Origin: RGIG8775 sp045612185 | Lineage (GTDB): Bacteria > Bacillota > Clostridia > Oscillospirales > CAG-272 | Reading direction: 5' to 3' | Assembly (NCBI GenBank): GCA_045612185.1 | Contig: JAZKYO010000030.1 | Span: 62,001 to 126,000 of the forward strand | Length of the DNA: 64,000 nt | Translations under genes and position numbers: made by a program | In this document: piece after piece, positions 34,343 to 44,500 of the stretch | Layout: the number at the start of each line of letters is the position of its first letter | Position numbering within the stretch: position 1 is the stretch's first letter | The notes under the pieces: generated by a model | Seen by the model: the letters and a program-made list of their open reading frames with translations, nothing else | What the model was told of the DNA's origin: nothing | The model's database searches: none

Positions 34343-35035
34343 TTATTTTTCCTCAAATCTGTATCCCACTCCGCGAAGAGTTACTATAAGGTCTGCGTAT
34401 CTTCCGAGACTCTTACGGAGCAATTTTATATGTGTATCGAGTGTACGTGCGTCTCCGTAAAAATCATAGCCCCATACCTCGCTCAACAGCTTTTCGCGCG
34501 TAAGTGCGACGTTTCGGTTAAGCAGTAAGTAGAAGAAAAGGTCATACTCCTTGGGAGACATATCGACGCGCTCTCCGTCTATATAGACGATTCTGGCGGT
34601 AATATCTGCTTTAAGGCCTCCGCCGTCAAGCTCGATTATTTCATTTTGCGTTTTGCTTTCGGCGTAATTGCCACGCCTTGTGCGCTTCATTACCGCCTCC
34701 ACGCGGAGCATTAGTTCTTTGGGCGAAAATGGCTTTACAACGTAATCGTCAATTCCCACCTCAAAGCCGTTTATGCGGTCGTACTCCTCTCCGCGCGCGG
34801 AGAGCATAATTATCGGTATCTGAGAAGTTTTTCTTATCTCACGGCACGCCGAAAAGCCATCAAGCTCGGGCATCATTATGTCCATTATAACGATATCGTA
34901 TTCGTTATTTCGGCAGAGATAGACAGCCTCAAGTCCGTCTCCCGCTTCGACAACAGTATGTCCCTCAAACTCGGCGTATTTTTTTATTATACTGCGAATT
35001 CTTACTTCGTCGTCAACAACCAGAATGGTATACAC
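34343..35035 (-). CDS. OmpR/PhoB-family response regulator
   Basis: A 230-residue regulator with a receiver domain (acidic pair in VVDDE, phospho-acceptor Asp52 in IVIMDIMMPELDG, VKPFSPKEL lysine) and a winged-helix DNA-binding domain ending TLRGVGYRFEE. It starts with GTG seven bases after GGAGG. First gene of the operon regulator-kinase-sortase-RlmA-GT2. Confidence 0.95.
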   Translation of the reverse strand: MYTILVVDDEVRIRSIIKKYAEFEGHTVVEAGDGLEAVYLCRNNEYDIVIMDIMMPELDGFSACREIRKTSQIPIIMLSARGEEYDRINGFEVGIDDYVVKPFSPKELMLRVEAVMKRTRRGNYAESKTQNEIIELDGGGLKADITARIVYIDGERVDMSPKEYDLFFYLLLNRNVALTREKLLSEVWGYDFYGDARTLDTHIKLLRKSLGRYADLIVTLRGVGYRFEEK

Positions 35036-35067
35036 ACCTACACCTCCGTCAACCTTCTCTTTACTAT

Positions 35068-35096
35068 ATTATAATCTATTTTGTTATATTTTTCAA
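35068..35096 (-). promoter_or_regulatory. Promoter of the two-component/sortase operon
   Basis: On the minus strand TTGAAA (35091-35096), 17 bases, TATAAT (35068-35073), 33 bases before the GTG start. Confidence 0.75.
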
Positions 35097-35112
35097 TAGG
35101 TTTGCGTTATTT

Positions 35113-36465
35113 TTAAGGATGATATTCCGAAACAATCAGGTCTACCGTTATTTCCTCACCCGAGCGGTACACTGTTATCTGAACGGTTTCTCCTATTTCA
35201 AGGCCGTCAAGCATTGCGTACGCATCGTCTGCCGACGCGGGAGCCTCACCGTTTATCGCCACAAGTCTGTCGCCGTAAACAAGATCGGTATTATATTTGG
35301 ATTCTACGATATAAAGTATATATCCGTAGTATCCCGGTCTGAGCGTATACTGTTGAATGATGCTGAGACCGTGGTCGGCTCTGCCCCTTACGTATCCGTA
35401 AGACACAAGGTCGTCGTAAACCTCGCTAACGGTATTCATGGGAATGGCAAATCCGAGACCCTCTGCGCCGTTGCTTGAATATTTGGCGTTTACTATTCCT
35501 ATGAGCTGTCCTTTCATGTTAAAGAGCGCACCGCCCGAGTTTCCGGGGCTTACGGCGGCGTTGTGCTGCATAAGAGTCATGGTCTCGCCCTCTATAGTTA
35601 CCTCGCGTTCAAGGGCGCTCACTATTCCGTTTGTAACAGTACCTCCCAGAATTCCGAGAGGATTTCCTATTGCAAGCACCTCATCGCCCACGCGCACGCT
35701 GTCGCTGTCTACTCCAACTGCAACAGTAAGCGTTTCCTTGGGCTCGATTTTTATTACCGCAAGGTCGGTTTGGGCATCGGTTGCAACTAATGCCGCCTCA
35801 TACACGTTTCCGTTGGAAAGGCGCACGCTTATTTCGGTTGCGCTTTCTACTACGTGATTGTTAGTGATTATTATTCCGTTTGCGGTTACTATAACTCCGC
35901 TACCAGCGCCGCTTGAATAAACAAGTCCGTTACGCAGGGTCTCAGAGGTGGTAATTTCAACGACCGATGCCGAAACGAGCTCTACCACGTCTGCCATTGA
36001 GAGTCCTTCATCACCGATTTTTCCCGTTACCGAAGGCTGTTTTCCGGAGTTTGAAACAGTCAGATCGGTATTTTCGTCAAGGCTGAAGAACCAATTACTA
36101 TTTCCACTGTTGTCTGTTAAGGGCGAGGGACTTTCGGCAGTATCTTCACCATCTTTTACAGGTTCTTTAGACGGAAGGGTTGCATCAACTACGACATTGC
36201 CGTCAATTTGTTGCCTGTCATATCTTGCGGAAACCACCCCCTCTGTTATAATCACCAGAGCACAACAAAACGCCATCAAGAGCATGATTACAGCTATCTT
36301 TGTAAAATTTCGAATTCGACTATCGTTGTTCTTTGTTCGTCCGGAGCTTCCACCCTCGGTATAGCTGTTTCTTTGCTCTGTATAGCCATCCTCCCCCGGA
36401 GTATAGCTTTTTGAATACACCTCGTACTCGTTGGGTCTTTTATTTTCATTGTCATTATTAAACAT
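35113..36465 (-). CDS. HtrA/DegP-like S1C serine protease with one PDZ domain
   Basis: A 450-residue envelope protease for misfolded proteins. A long polar N-terminal tail (1-55) in the cytoplasm is followed by a single membrane anchor (about 57-76), a linker, then the trypsin-like domain with His204 in TNNHVVE, Asp234 in AQTDLAVIKI and Ser310 in SPGNSGGALF, and a C-terminal PDZ domain from about 360. AAGGCGG is eight bases before the ATG at 36465. A TATAAT lies at 36499-36504 on the minus strand with a poor -35. It sits upstream of the two-component operon, which often controls such proteases. Confidence 0.93.
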   Translation of the reverse strand: MFNNDNENKRPNEYEVYSKSYTPGEDGYTEQRNSYTEGGSSGRTKNNDSRIRNFTKIAVIMLLMAFCCALVIITEGVVSARYDRQQIDGNVVVDATLPSKEPVKDGEDTAESPSPLTDNSGNSNWFFSLDENTDLTVSNSGKQPSVTGKIGDEGLSMADVVELVSASVVEITTSETLRNGLVYSSGAGSGVIVTANGIIITNNHVVESATEISVRLSNGNVYEAALVATDAQTDLAVIKIEPKETLTVAVGVDSDSVRVGDEVLAIGNPLGILGGTVTNGIVSALEREVTIEGETMTLMQHNAAVSPGNSGGALFNMKGQLIGIVNAKYSSNGAEGLGFAIPMNTVSEVYDDLVSYGYVRGRADHGLSIIQQYTLRPGYYGYILYIVESKYNTDLVYGDRLVAINGEAPASADDAYAMLDGLEIGETVQITVYRSGEEITVDLIVSEYHP

Positions 36466-36578
36466 AAAAAATACCGCCTTTCTGTATTTTACGGCATTAT
36501 TATAACTCTCCAATGTGACGATTTTTTGAAGATGTAATAAAAAACTTTTGAAAAGGGGCTGTATTCGAGACGATAATA

Positions 36579-36587
36579 TGTTATAAT
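36579..36587 (+). promoter_or_regulatory. Extended -10 promoter of the QueG-addBA operon
   Basis: TGTTATAAT at 36579-36587. The -35 is poor. It gives a leader of about 27 bases before the ATG at 36622. Confidence 0.5.
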
Positions 36588-36621
36588 AATAGCATAGGAT
36601 TTCGGAATGAGGAAGATAAAT

Positions 36622-37455
36622 ATGATAAATCAGATAAAAAGCGTTTTAAGAGATGAAATGATTTTACTGTCCGTTTTTTACCCCTTGGAAAAGTGTATAA
36701 TAAAAAAGAAGTACCTGTTAGACCGCGCGGGAATAGAATCGGGCTTTGCGGTTGTTTTCGCAATTCCCTATTACACCAAATCCTGCGACGGCAAAAAAAA
36801 CATATCGGCGTACGCGGTAAGCAGAGATTACCATCTTTACATCAAGGGGCTTGAATCACGGATTGTTCCAAAATTAAAAGCGTTGTACCCCGACGTAAGC
36901 TTTGCTTTTTTTGCCGATCACTCGCCTATTGACGAGCGTGATGCGGCAGTACGCGCTGGGCTTGGAATATACGGAAAAAATCGGCTTATTATTACCGAGC
37001 CTTATTCTTCATACGTTTTTTTGGGTGAGCTGATAGTGGGGGCTACGCTACCTGAGGGAAGCTACGTTGACCGCGACATTCAATACTGCGAGAATTGCGG
37101 TCTTTGTCAAAAAAACTGCCCGTGGCTGTGCGGAGAAAGCGCAGAATGTCTCTCGGCAATGACACAGAAAAAAGGCGAGCTTTCGGACAGCGAAAAGAAA
37201 CTGATTAAAAAATACGGAATTTGGGGTTGCGACATATGCACAGAGGTATGTCCGCACACAAAAAAAGCCAAGGAGCTTGGCAGTATTTATTCTCCGATAG
37301 AATTTTTCAATACACAAACCACTCCTTTTATTACATACGAAACCATAGAAAAAATGAGCGACAGCGAGTTTTGCGAGCGCGCCTACTCATGGCGTGGGCG
37401 TGAGACTGTTTTAAGAAATATTGCCGTCGCGGAGTGCGGAGATGAGGAAGGATAA
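36622..37455 (+). CDS. Epoxyqueuosine reductase-like (QueG family) double-cluster Fe-S protein
   Basis: A 277-residue protein of the QueG family, which reduces epoxyqueuosine to queuosine in tRNA with a cobalamin cofactor and two [4Fe-4S] clusters. It has Asp99 in FFADHSPIDERDAAV, RAGLGIYGKN, then Cys156/159/162/166, Cys176 and Cys203/206/210 for two clusters. It is about 100 residues shorter than E. coli QueG because the C-terminal HEAT-like part is missing, as in many Clostridia homologues. GAGGAAG precedes the ATG at 36622. The function is probable rather than certain, since other cobalamin reductases share the fold. Confidence 0.82.
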   Translation: MINQIKSVLRDEMILLSVFYPLEKCIIKKKYLLDRAGIESGFAVVFAIPYYTKSCDGKKNISAYAVSRDYHLYIKGLESRIVPKLKALYPDVSFAFFADHSPIDERDAAVRAGLGIYGKNRLIITEPYSSYVFLGELIVGATLPEGSYVDRDIQYCENCGLCQKNCPWLCGESAECLSAMTQKKGELSDSEKKLIKKYGIWGCDICTEVCPHTKKAKELGSIYSPIEFFNTQTTPFITYETIEKMSDSEFCERAYSWRGRETVLRNIAVAECGDEEG

Positions 37456-38119
37456 CTGTTACAAGCTGAAAAAAGAAATAGAAGAGCTTAGGCGTGAAAA
37501 CGCGTTTTTGCGCGAGGAGCTTGCAAGAACAGGATCAGACACCTCGGTTGCTGACAGCAAAAGCTTCTTTGAGTATCTTTTTAAGACCGTCAAAGAACAT
37601 TCTTTTTATAAAAGATTTTCAACAATAAGAAGCTATTTTTTTAAATTCAAGTTATTTTCTACCGCTTTCAGGTTGCTTTCGTTTATTGTAATTGCTATTG
37701 AAACAAGCGCGGTGTTGCTTGTTTTGGTTACCGTTGCGGCGCTTACACTTCCGCCTTTTATATTGGGATGCTTTCTGTTTTTCGGCACTTCGGCACTCAG
37801 ATTTTCCCAAGACAGAAAGCAAACACTTACCGAAATAGCAAACAAAAAGGTAATAGTACTTTTTCCTCCGAGGCAATATATTTTCAAAAAAGAAAGTTTC
37901 TTTTACAAAAACGCGCTCGATCTTGCCGCCCGTGGGTATGCGGTAATAGCGGTATCGCCATTTATTATTTCTCCAAAAGGAATTTTTGAAAAAGGGCGTT
38001 TTTTTCTCAACAGCCACCGCGAGACAAGCGGTATTACGGTTATAAGACGTCAGTATTTTTTCCACATACAAAAAAGGATTTTTAATAGCCACACAAATAA
38101 GGTTATTTTTATTTATTGA
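37442..38119 (+). CDS. Unknown membrane protein with N-terminal coiled coil
   Basis: A 225-residue protein not recognised. It starts with a charged coiled-coil segment (residues about 6-30, KLKKEIEELRRENAFLREEL), then a linker, then a strongly hydrophobic hairpin at about 75-118 that probably spans the membrane twice. The last 110 residues are mixed, with KVIVLFPPRQYIF and a Phe/Lys-rich end. It overlaps the QueG-like gene by 14 bases and stops nine bases before addB, so it belongs to this operon. GGAG is seven bases before the ATG at 37442. Confidence 0.7.
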   Translation: MRKDNCYKLKKEIEELRRENAFLREELARTGSDTSVADSKSFFEYLFKTVKEHSFYKRFSTIRSYFFKFKLFSTAFRLLSFIVIAIETSAVLLVLVTVAALTLPPFILGCFLFFGTSALRFSQDRKQTLTEIANKKVIVLFPPRQYIFKKESFFYKNALDLAARGYAVIAVSPFIISPKGIFEKGRFFLNSHRETSGITVIRRQYFFHIQKRIFNSHTNKVIFIY

Positions 38120-38128
38120 GAGGATACT

Positions 38129-41100
38129 ATGATCAATCTTATTTACGGTCTCCCCGGCACGGGAAAAACAAAATACGTAACCGACAGGATAGTAGAGGAT
38201 GTCAAGGCAGACAAAAAAACGCTGCTTATTGTTCCTGAACAACAAACGGTTGAGGCGGAGCGGGCTATGTTGAAGCTTCTCCCTCCCTCGGCACAGCTTT
38301 CCTTTGAGGTGCTTAATTTCTCCCGACTCGCCAACAAGCTTTTCAGGCAGTACGGAGGTCTTTCCTACAACTATATAACCAAGGGAATGAAAAATCTGTT
38401 CATGAAGCGCACGCTTATCGAGCTGTCTCCCGAACTTAAGGAGTATCAGCTCAGAGCGGTGGGCGACTCGTCTCTCCCCGCGCTTATGCTTTCACAGATA
38501 AACGAGTTCAAGACCAACGGAATAAGCGCCACAAAGCTTGCTCTCGCCTCCGAAAAGCTTGATGACGGGCATCCGTTAAAGTCAAAGCTTTACGACTTTT
38601 CCTATATTTATTCCGCATATGACGGAATGGTAAAAAGCTGCTACGACGACAATTCCGACGACCTTGAAAATCTGTACACCAATATTCTTTGCAAGCACAA
38701 CTTTTTCAAAGGTTATAATATTTACATAGACTCATTTTCCAGCTTTACCGCCTGTGAGCACAAGATCCTTGAAAAGATTTTCTCCCAAGCCGACAACACT
38801 ACGCTTACTCTTCCGATAGCTGACAAGCTGAGCAACTCGTTGCACCAAAAAAGCGTTAACGAGACATCAAAGAAGCTTCTTAACGCGGCGGGTGAAGCTG
38901 CAAATATTATCACTCTCAACACGCCATATCGCACCAAAAGCGAGGCGCTCCGCCGCATCTGGAGTTCACTTTGGGACTTTTCGCTTAACGTCAAGGAGCT
39001 TGCCCAAATTCCCGATGACGGAAGTGTTGCGGTGATTGAATGCGCCGACAGATACACGGAAGCGGAAGCCGCCGCAAACCTTATACTTAAGCTTACCGCC
39101 GAGGGCTACCGCAGACGCGACATAGCGGTAATTTCGGGCAATATGGAATTATACAGAGGAATTATTGACTCTACCTTTGAAAAGGCTGAGATTCCTTTCT
39201 TTATGTCCGAAAAAACAAGCATTGTAAATACGCCGTTGATTTCGATGATTATGTCAGCGTTTTCGATAATGCTTAGAAATTGGCGCATGGCTGACGTAAT
39301 AGCGTACTTAAAAACCGGACTTACTGACGTTGAGCCCGATGATATTGACTTGTTTGAGATATACGTTTCCACGTGGAAAATTAACGGCACTCGTTTTATG
39401 GACGACGAGTGGACAATGAACCCCGACGGCTATTCCGCAGAAATATCTTCACGCGGAAAGGTTATTCTATCTCGCGCAAACAGCGTAAGACGCATGGTTG
39501 TAGAGTCTCTGAGCGAGTTCTTTACAAGGCTGAAAGCGGCAACCAACGTTGCGGAGCTTTGCGAGGCTACCTTTAAATTCTTCAAATCGCAAAAGCTCTC
39601 ACAGAAGCTCGAAAAGCGAGCTGAACTCGCCTACAACAAGAACGACCGTAAGGGCGCGATGGAATATGCGGGGGCGCACAAGCAGTTTGTTAAGGTACTG
39701 ACCGACATATCCTCCGCCATGGGAGACAAAGAAATGACGGTGGAAGAATTTGCGTCTTCTCTTAAGCTGGTATTTGACAATACCGATATAGGCACTATAC
39801 CCACCGCCGCAGACGAGGTGTTGCTTGGCTCTGCTTCTATGCTCCGCACCTCAAATCTGCGTTGCGCGATACTTATTGGAGTTTGCGAGGGAGAGTTTCC
39901 TGCAAGTATAAGTGACTGCGGATTTTTCTCAGACAACGAAAAAACTCAGCTCAAGGAGCTTGAGATTGAGCTTGCAAGTGACACGGCGCACCAGAACGCA
40001 GAAGAACTTTTGTATATTTACCGCGCGATGACACTCCCCTCGGACAAGCTATTCATGATTTACAACACGGGCAGCGGTTCGGGAGCTTCCCACAAGCCTT
40101 CGCTGGCGGTAACAAGAACGCTGGCACTTCTTCCCGCAGTGAAAAAAGCGGTATACGAGAATACCGATGAGCTTGACAGGCTTATGTCAAAGCGTCTGGC
40201 TTTTGAATCACTGCGAAACGTAACAAACGGTGAAACAAAAAAAGCTCTTGGCGAGATTTTTGCGAACGATCCCCAATTCTCGCCCCTTCTCGAAAAAACC
40301 GAAATGCCTATCACCGCCACCGACTGTTTTGTAAGTGAGGAGACCGCCCGCAAGATTTTTGGTGACGCTCTGACGCTTTCGCAATCCAAGCTTGAAAAAT
40401 ACATCAAGTGTCATTTTGCGTATTATTGTAACTACGCGCTTTCTCTGCGTGAGACCGAGACGGCATCCTTTAAGTACAGCGACTCGGGTACTTTTATTCA
40501 CCACATTCTCGAAATATTCGTCAAGGCAACGGTCGATGAAAACGGATTTAATCCAAATATGAGTAAAGAAGAGATAAGCGAAATAGTTACACACGAGGCT
40601 GATCAGTATATCGACGGCATATTCAAAAACAGAACTGCGCCGTCAAAGCGCCTTATCCATCTTTTTGACAGGCTGAAAAGGCTGGCTCTTATTATCGCGC
40701 TTGACCTTTACGGTGAAATAAAATCAAGTAAATTCGTTCCCCGCTTCTTTGAAATGGGCATCGGCAAGGGCGACGCTACTCTCCCCGCATACGAGCTTTC
40801 ACTTAAGGACGGAACAAAGCTTACCTTTGAGGGCATAGTTGACCGCGTTGACATCTACAAACGCGACAACGAAGTCTTTATCAAGGTTGTAGACTACAAG
40901 ACGGGAAGCAAAAGCTTCCGCTTATCAGACGTAGAGCAAGGACTTAACATTCAGATGCTAATGTATCTGTTCGCCATCTGCAACTCCGAGTCCGAGATCT
41001 CCAAAGAGCGCTTCGGATTAACCGAAAATGACAAGCTTAAGCCCGCGGGAGTTATGTACATTTCCACAAACGTATCACCGCAAAAGACAAGCCGCAACAT

Positions 41101-41494
41101 TTCTGAGGACGAGCTTATCAAGCTTGTTGCAGAAAGCTTTACCCGCGAGGGACTTTTGCTTGACGACGAGGACGTGGTTTATGCGGTAAACCAAGATCTT
41201 AACAAGAATTACATAATAGGTGTAGAACGCCCCAAGCCGTCCAAGAAAAAGCCCGACGAGATTCCTCCGCTTAAAGGTAGCGCGCTTACGTCGGCTGAGA
41301 AATTTGACGAGATAAAAGACGGAATCGTTGAGACGCTTACTGAAATTGCCGCTGAAATGCGTCGTGGAAACGCTTCGATAACCCCTATGATTAAAGAAGA
41401 TCCCTGCAAATACTGTCAGATGAAACAGTTTTGCCGCATAGACTCGTCTGCCTTCTCTTTTGAGGACGACGATTCTAATGAAAACTACGATTGA
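38129..41494 (+). CDS. addB: ATP-dependent helicase/nuclease AddAB, subunit B
   Basis: A 1121-residue subunit of the Chi-regulated double-strand-break resection enzyme. The N-terminal Walker A is GLPGTGKT (7-14), followed by LLIVPEQQTVEAERAML typical of AddB. The C-terminal RecB-type nuclease has GIVDRVDIYK and VVDYKTGSK. The Fe-S cluster uses a cysteine in YIKCHFAYYC and the distal CKYCQMKQFC. GAGAGGA precedes the ATG. addA follows after 12 bases. Confidence 0.96.
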   Translation: MINLIYGLPGTGKTKYVTDRIVEDVKADKKTLLIVPEQQTVEAERAMLKLLPPSAQLSFEVLNFSRLANKLFRQYGGLSYNYITKGMKNLFMKRTLIELSPELKEYQLRAVGDSSLPALMLSQINEFKTNGISATKLALASEKLDDGHPLKSKLYDFSYIYSAYDGMVKSCYDDNSDDLENLYTNILCKHNFFKGYNIYIDSFSSFTACEHKILEKIFSQADNTTLTLPIADKLSNSLHQKSVNETSKKLLNAAGEAANIITLNTPYRTKSEALRRIWSSLWDFSLNVKELAQIPDDGSVAVIECADRYTEAEAAANLILKLTAEGYRRRDIAVISGNMELYRGIIDSTFEKAEIPFFMSEKTSIVNTPLISMIMSAFSIMLRNWRMADVIAYLKTGLTDVEPDDIDLFEIYVSTWKINGTRFMDDEWTMNPDGYSAEISSRGKVILSRANSVRRMVVESLSEFFTRLKAATNVAELCEATFKFFKSQKLSQKLEKRAELAYNKNDRKGAMEYAGAHKQFVKVLTDISSAMGDKEMTVEEFASSLKLVFDNTDIGTIPTAADEVLLGSASMLRTSNLRCAILIGVCEGEFPASISDCGFFSDNEKTQLKELEIELASDTAHQNAEELLYIYRAMTLPSDKLFMIYNTGSGSGASHKPSLAVTRTLALLPAVKKAVYENTDELDRLMSKRLAFESLRNVTNGETKKALGEIFANDPQFSPLLEKTEMPITATDCFVSEETARKIFGDALTLSQSKLEKYIKCHFAYYCNYALSLRETETASFKYSDSGTFIHHILEIFVKATVDENGFNPNMSKEEISEIVTHEADQYIDGIFKNRTAPSKRLIHLFDRLKRLALIIALDLYGEIKSSKFVPRFFEMGIGKGDATLPAYELSLKDGTKLTFEGIVDRVDIYKRDNEVFIKVVDYKTGSKSFRLSDVEQGLNIQMLMYLFAICNSESEISKERFGLTENDKLKPAGVMYISTNVSPQKTSRNISEDELIKLVAESFTREGLLLDDEDVVYAVNQDLNKNYIIGVERPKPSKKKPDEIPPLKGSALTSAEKFDEIKDGIVETLTEIAAEMRRGNASITPMIKEDPCKYCQMKQFCRIDSSAFSFEDDDSNENYD

Positions 41495-41506
41495 AAGGAG
41501 TAAAAA

Positions 41507-44500
41507 ATGGCTCATTCATGGACACCCGCTCAGCTTTCCGCCATTGAAATGCGCGACAAAACTCTGCTTGTAAGCGCGGCGGCAGGATCGGGAAAAACAG
41601 CTACGCTTACCGAAAGAATAATTCGTTCACTTACCGATGACAATAATCCCGCGGATATTTCGCGCATGCTTATTGCCACCTTTACGCGTGCCTCTGCCGC
41701 AGACCTGCGCGAAAAAATCTCGGCGGCGCTTTCCAAAAAGTTGGCTGAAAATCCCACAAACCGCAATCTCGCGGATCAGCTCGTGGCGCTTGGCAGTGCG
41801 CACATCTCAACTATCGACTCCTTTTATCTAGACATTCTCAAGACTCATTTCGGCCGTCTTTCGCTTTCTCAAGCACCAAGAATTATCGACGATTCCGAAT
41901 CAAAGCCTTTGAATCTTTCGACGATGGACGAGGTTATAGAGGAATTCTATGAAAACAAAGAGGGGTTTGACAGGTTTATCGAAAACTTCACCTCGGTAAG
42001 AGACAACTCAAAGGTTGCGGAGGTATTTATAAGCATTTATGACAAGCTTCTCGCTCAACGCGACGGTGTTGAAACACTCAAGGGCTATATTTCCGACCTT
42101 CAAGCCTCGACAAAAAATAATCTTTTTGACACAAAGTACGGCAAAATCGCTCTTGACAAGCTTTCGACATTTCTCAGGTGTGCCTGCCGATTCACTAAGG
42201 AAGCTTATGAACTTATATTGAGTGACGAAAAAGCAACAAAAGCCTACGGTGACGCTTTTTCGTCTGATCTTGAATATTGGAACACACTTGACTCTCTTCT
42301 TTGCGCCCCGGACTATGATGCTATCAAGGCAATTATGGACCGATACAACAAAATAAAGCCTGATACGTTAAGGGGCAATTACGACGAAATACGCGCGCTG
42401 TTGCCAATAAGGAATCTGCTTCACGAGGACTTTGAAAGAATTAAGGACAACTATTTCTGTTACACAAAGGACGAAACGGTAAAGTCCTTTGCCGACAACG
42501 CAAAAATATGCTCTACCCTTTACGAGCTTCTCTCGGAATTTGATTTCAGAATAATGGGCGAAAAGGCGAGCCGCGGAATATGCACCTTTGCAGACATACG
42601 CAGATACGTGCTTCAGATTCTTTGCGACAAGGACGGCTCCCCCAATGAAATCGCCGCCGAGTACAGAGAACGCTTTGACTACATATACATCGACGAGTAT
42701 CAGGACGTTGACCCTGTTCAGGACTCAATTTTTACCATTCTCTCAAAGCCCGACAACCGCTTTATGGTAGGTGACATCAAGCAGAGCATTTACGGATTCC
42801 GAAACGCTGACCCTTCTATTTTTGCCGACTACAAAAAAACCTTGCCCGCACTTGGAAGCAAGCAATCCGACGGCTACTCAATATTCATGTCCAACAATTT
42901 CAGATGCGACGAATCTGTAATTGATTTTTCAAACGCAGTATCTTCCTTTCTCTTTTCCAATCGCTCACAAAGCATAGACTATTCAAGCAAAGACGATCTG
43001 ATTTTTTCAAAGGAAAAGCCCTCGCCCGAATACCATTCCACCCCCGTAAAGGTTGTTACCACCGGAATTTTGCCGAGCGGAGTGGGGGAAAGATCGCTTG
43101 ACGATGAACAAACCGACCGCCTTAAGCGTTCAAGCGCAAGATATATTGCCGAGGAAATAGAACGTTTGGTTGGTAACGAGTTTCTCGCCGACACAAAAGA
43201 CGAAAACGGTAATCTTATAAAGAAGAAAATATCTTACGGAGATATTGCCATATTCTCGCGCCAAAAAAAGCGTCTGCCGCTTATTATAGACGAGCTTCAA
43301 AAGCGCGGAATTCCCGTTGAGTGCGAAAAGGACAGCGACTTTTTTGAAAATCCCGACGTACTTCTCGTTCTCTCTTTCCTTTCCGCTATCGACAATCCCC
43401 AAAAGGACATTTCACTGGCAGGAGCGTTGCGCTCCCCCTTCTTCGGCTTTACGCTTGAGGAAATTTACACCGTTAAATCCTCTGCCGCCAAATCTGCATC
43501 ACTTTACGACGCACTCGTCTCCTATTCCACAAAGGAAAACGAGCTTGCCGAGAAATGCAAGGCGTTTGACGCCCGATTGCAGTATTGGCGCAACGCCGCC
43601 GCTTCCACTCCATGTGACAAGCTTATTAAAAAACTTTATCACGAAATGGCAATCCTGTCTTACGGCTCGGCAAAAAGCAGAAATCTTTTAAAACTTTATG
43701 AATATGCAATAAAATTTGAGTCAAGCGGATTTAAGGGACTTTACGGATTTATAAAATACGTAAACGACCTTATAGAGTGCGAGGTTAAGCTTCCGGATAC
43801 CGAAAGCGGCGGAAGCGCAGACTCGGTAAAGATTATGACTATACACCACTCAAAGGGGCTTGAATTCCCCGTTTGCTTTATTTTTGATTGCGAGAAAAGA
43901 TTCAGCAATAACACAGCAAAGCAGGATATTCAGTTTGAGCCTTCGCTTGGAATAGGATTTACTCCGCATGATGAAAGCGGTTTCGCAAAATTCAACTCCC
44001 CCACGTGGCGCTCAATCTGCGACACTTGCCTGCTTCTTGAAAAAGAAGAGGAAATGCGGCTTTTGTACGTAGCTATGACCAGAGCGCGAGAGCGTTTGTA
44101 TCTGGTTTCAAATATCCACAAGCCTGAGAATAAAGAAACAATAAGGATGCTTGCAAAAGTTGACACCGAATACGCGATACTTCGCGCAGGCTCCTACGTC
44201 GATTGGATGATAATGGCGCTGGACCGCCCCGATTTGCCCGACTGTTTCACTACGGAGGAAATAATTTTCGACTGCGAAAACACCGAAAAAGCCGACGTAA
44301 TCACCGACACCCAAAAAGATGAGCTTACCGAAGAAAGTCCAAACGCTAATACCAAGATTGTTGAACTGCTTAAAGAACGTTTTGATTTTAAATACGCTTA
44401 CGAGCATATTTCAAAACTTCCCGCAAAGCTTTCGGTATCGTCGCTTTCGCCCGATATTCTCGACAAGTACGACGGTGATGCCGCCTCTCTCTCATTGCTT

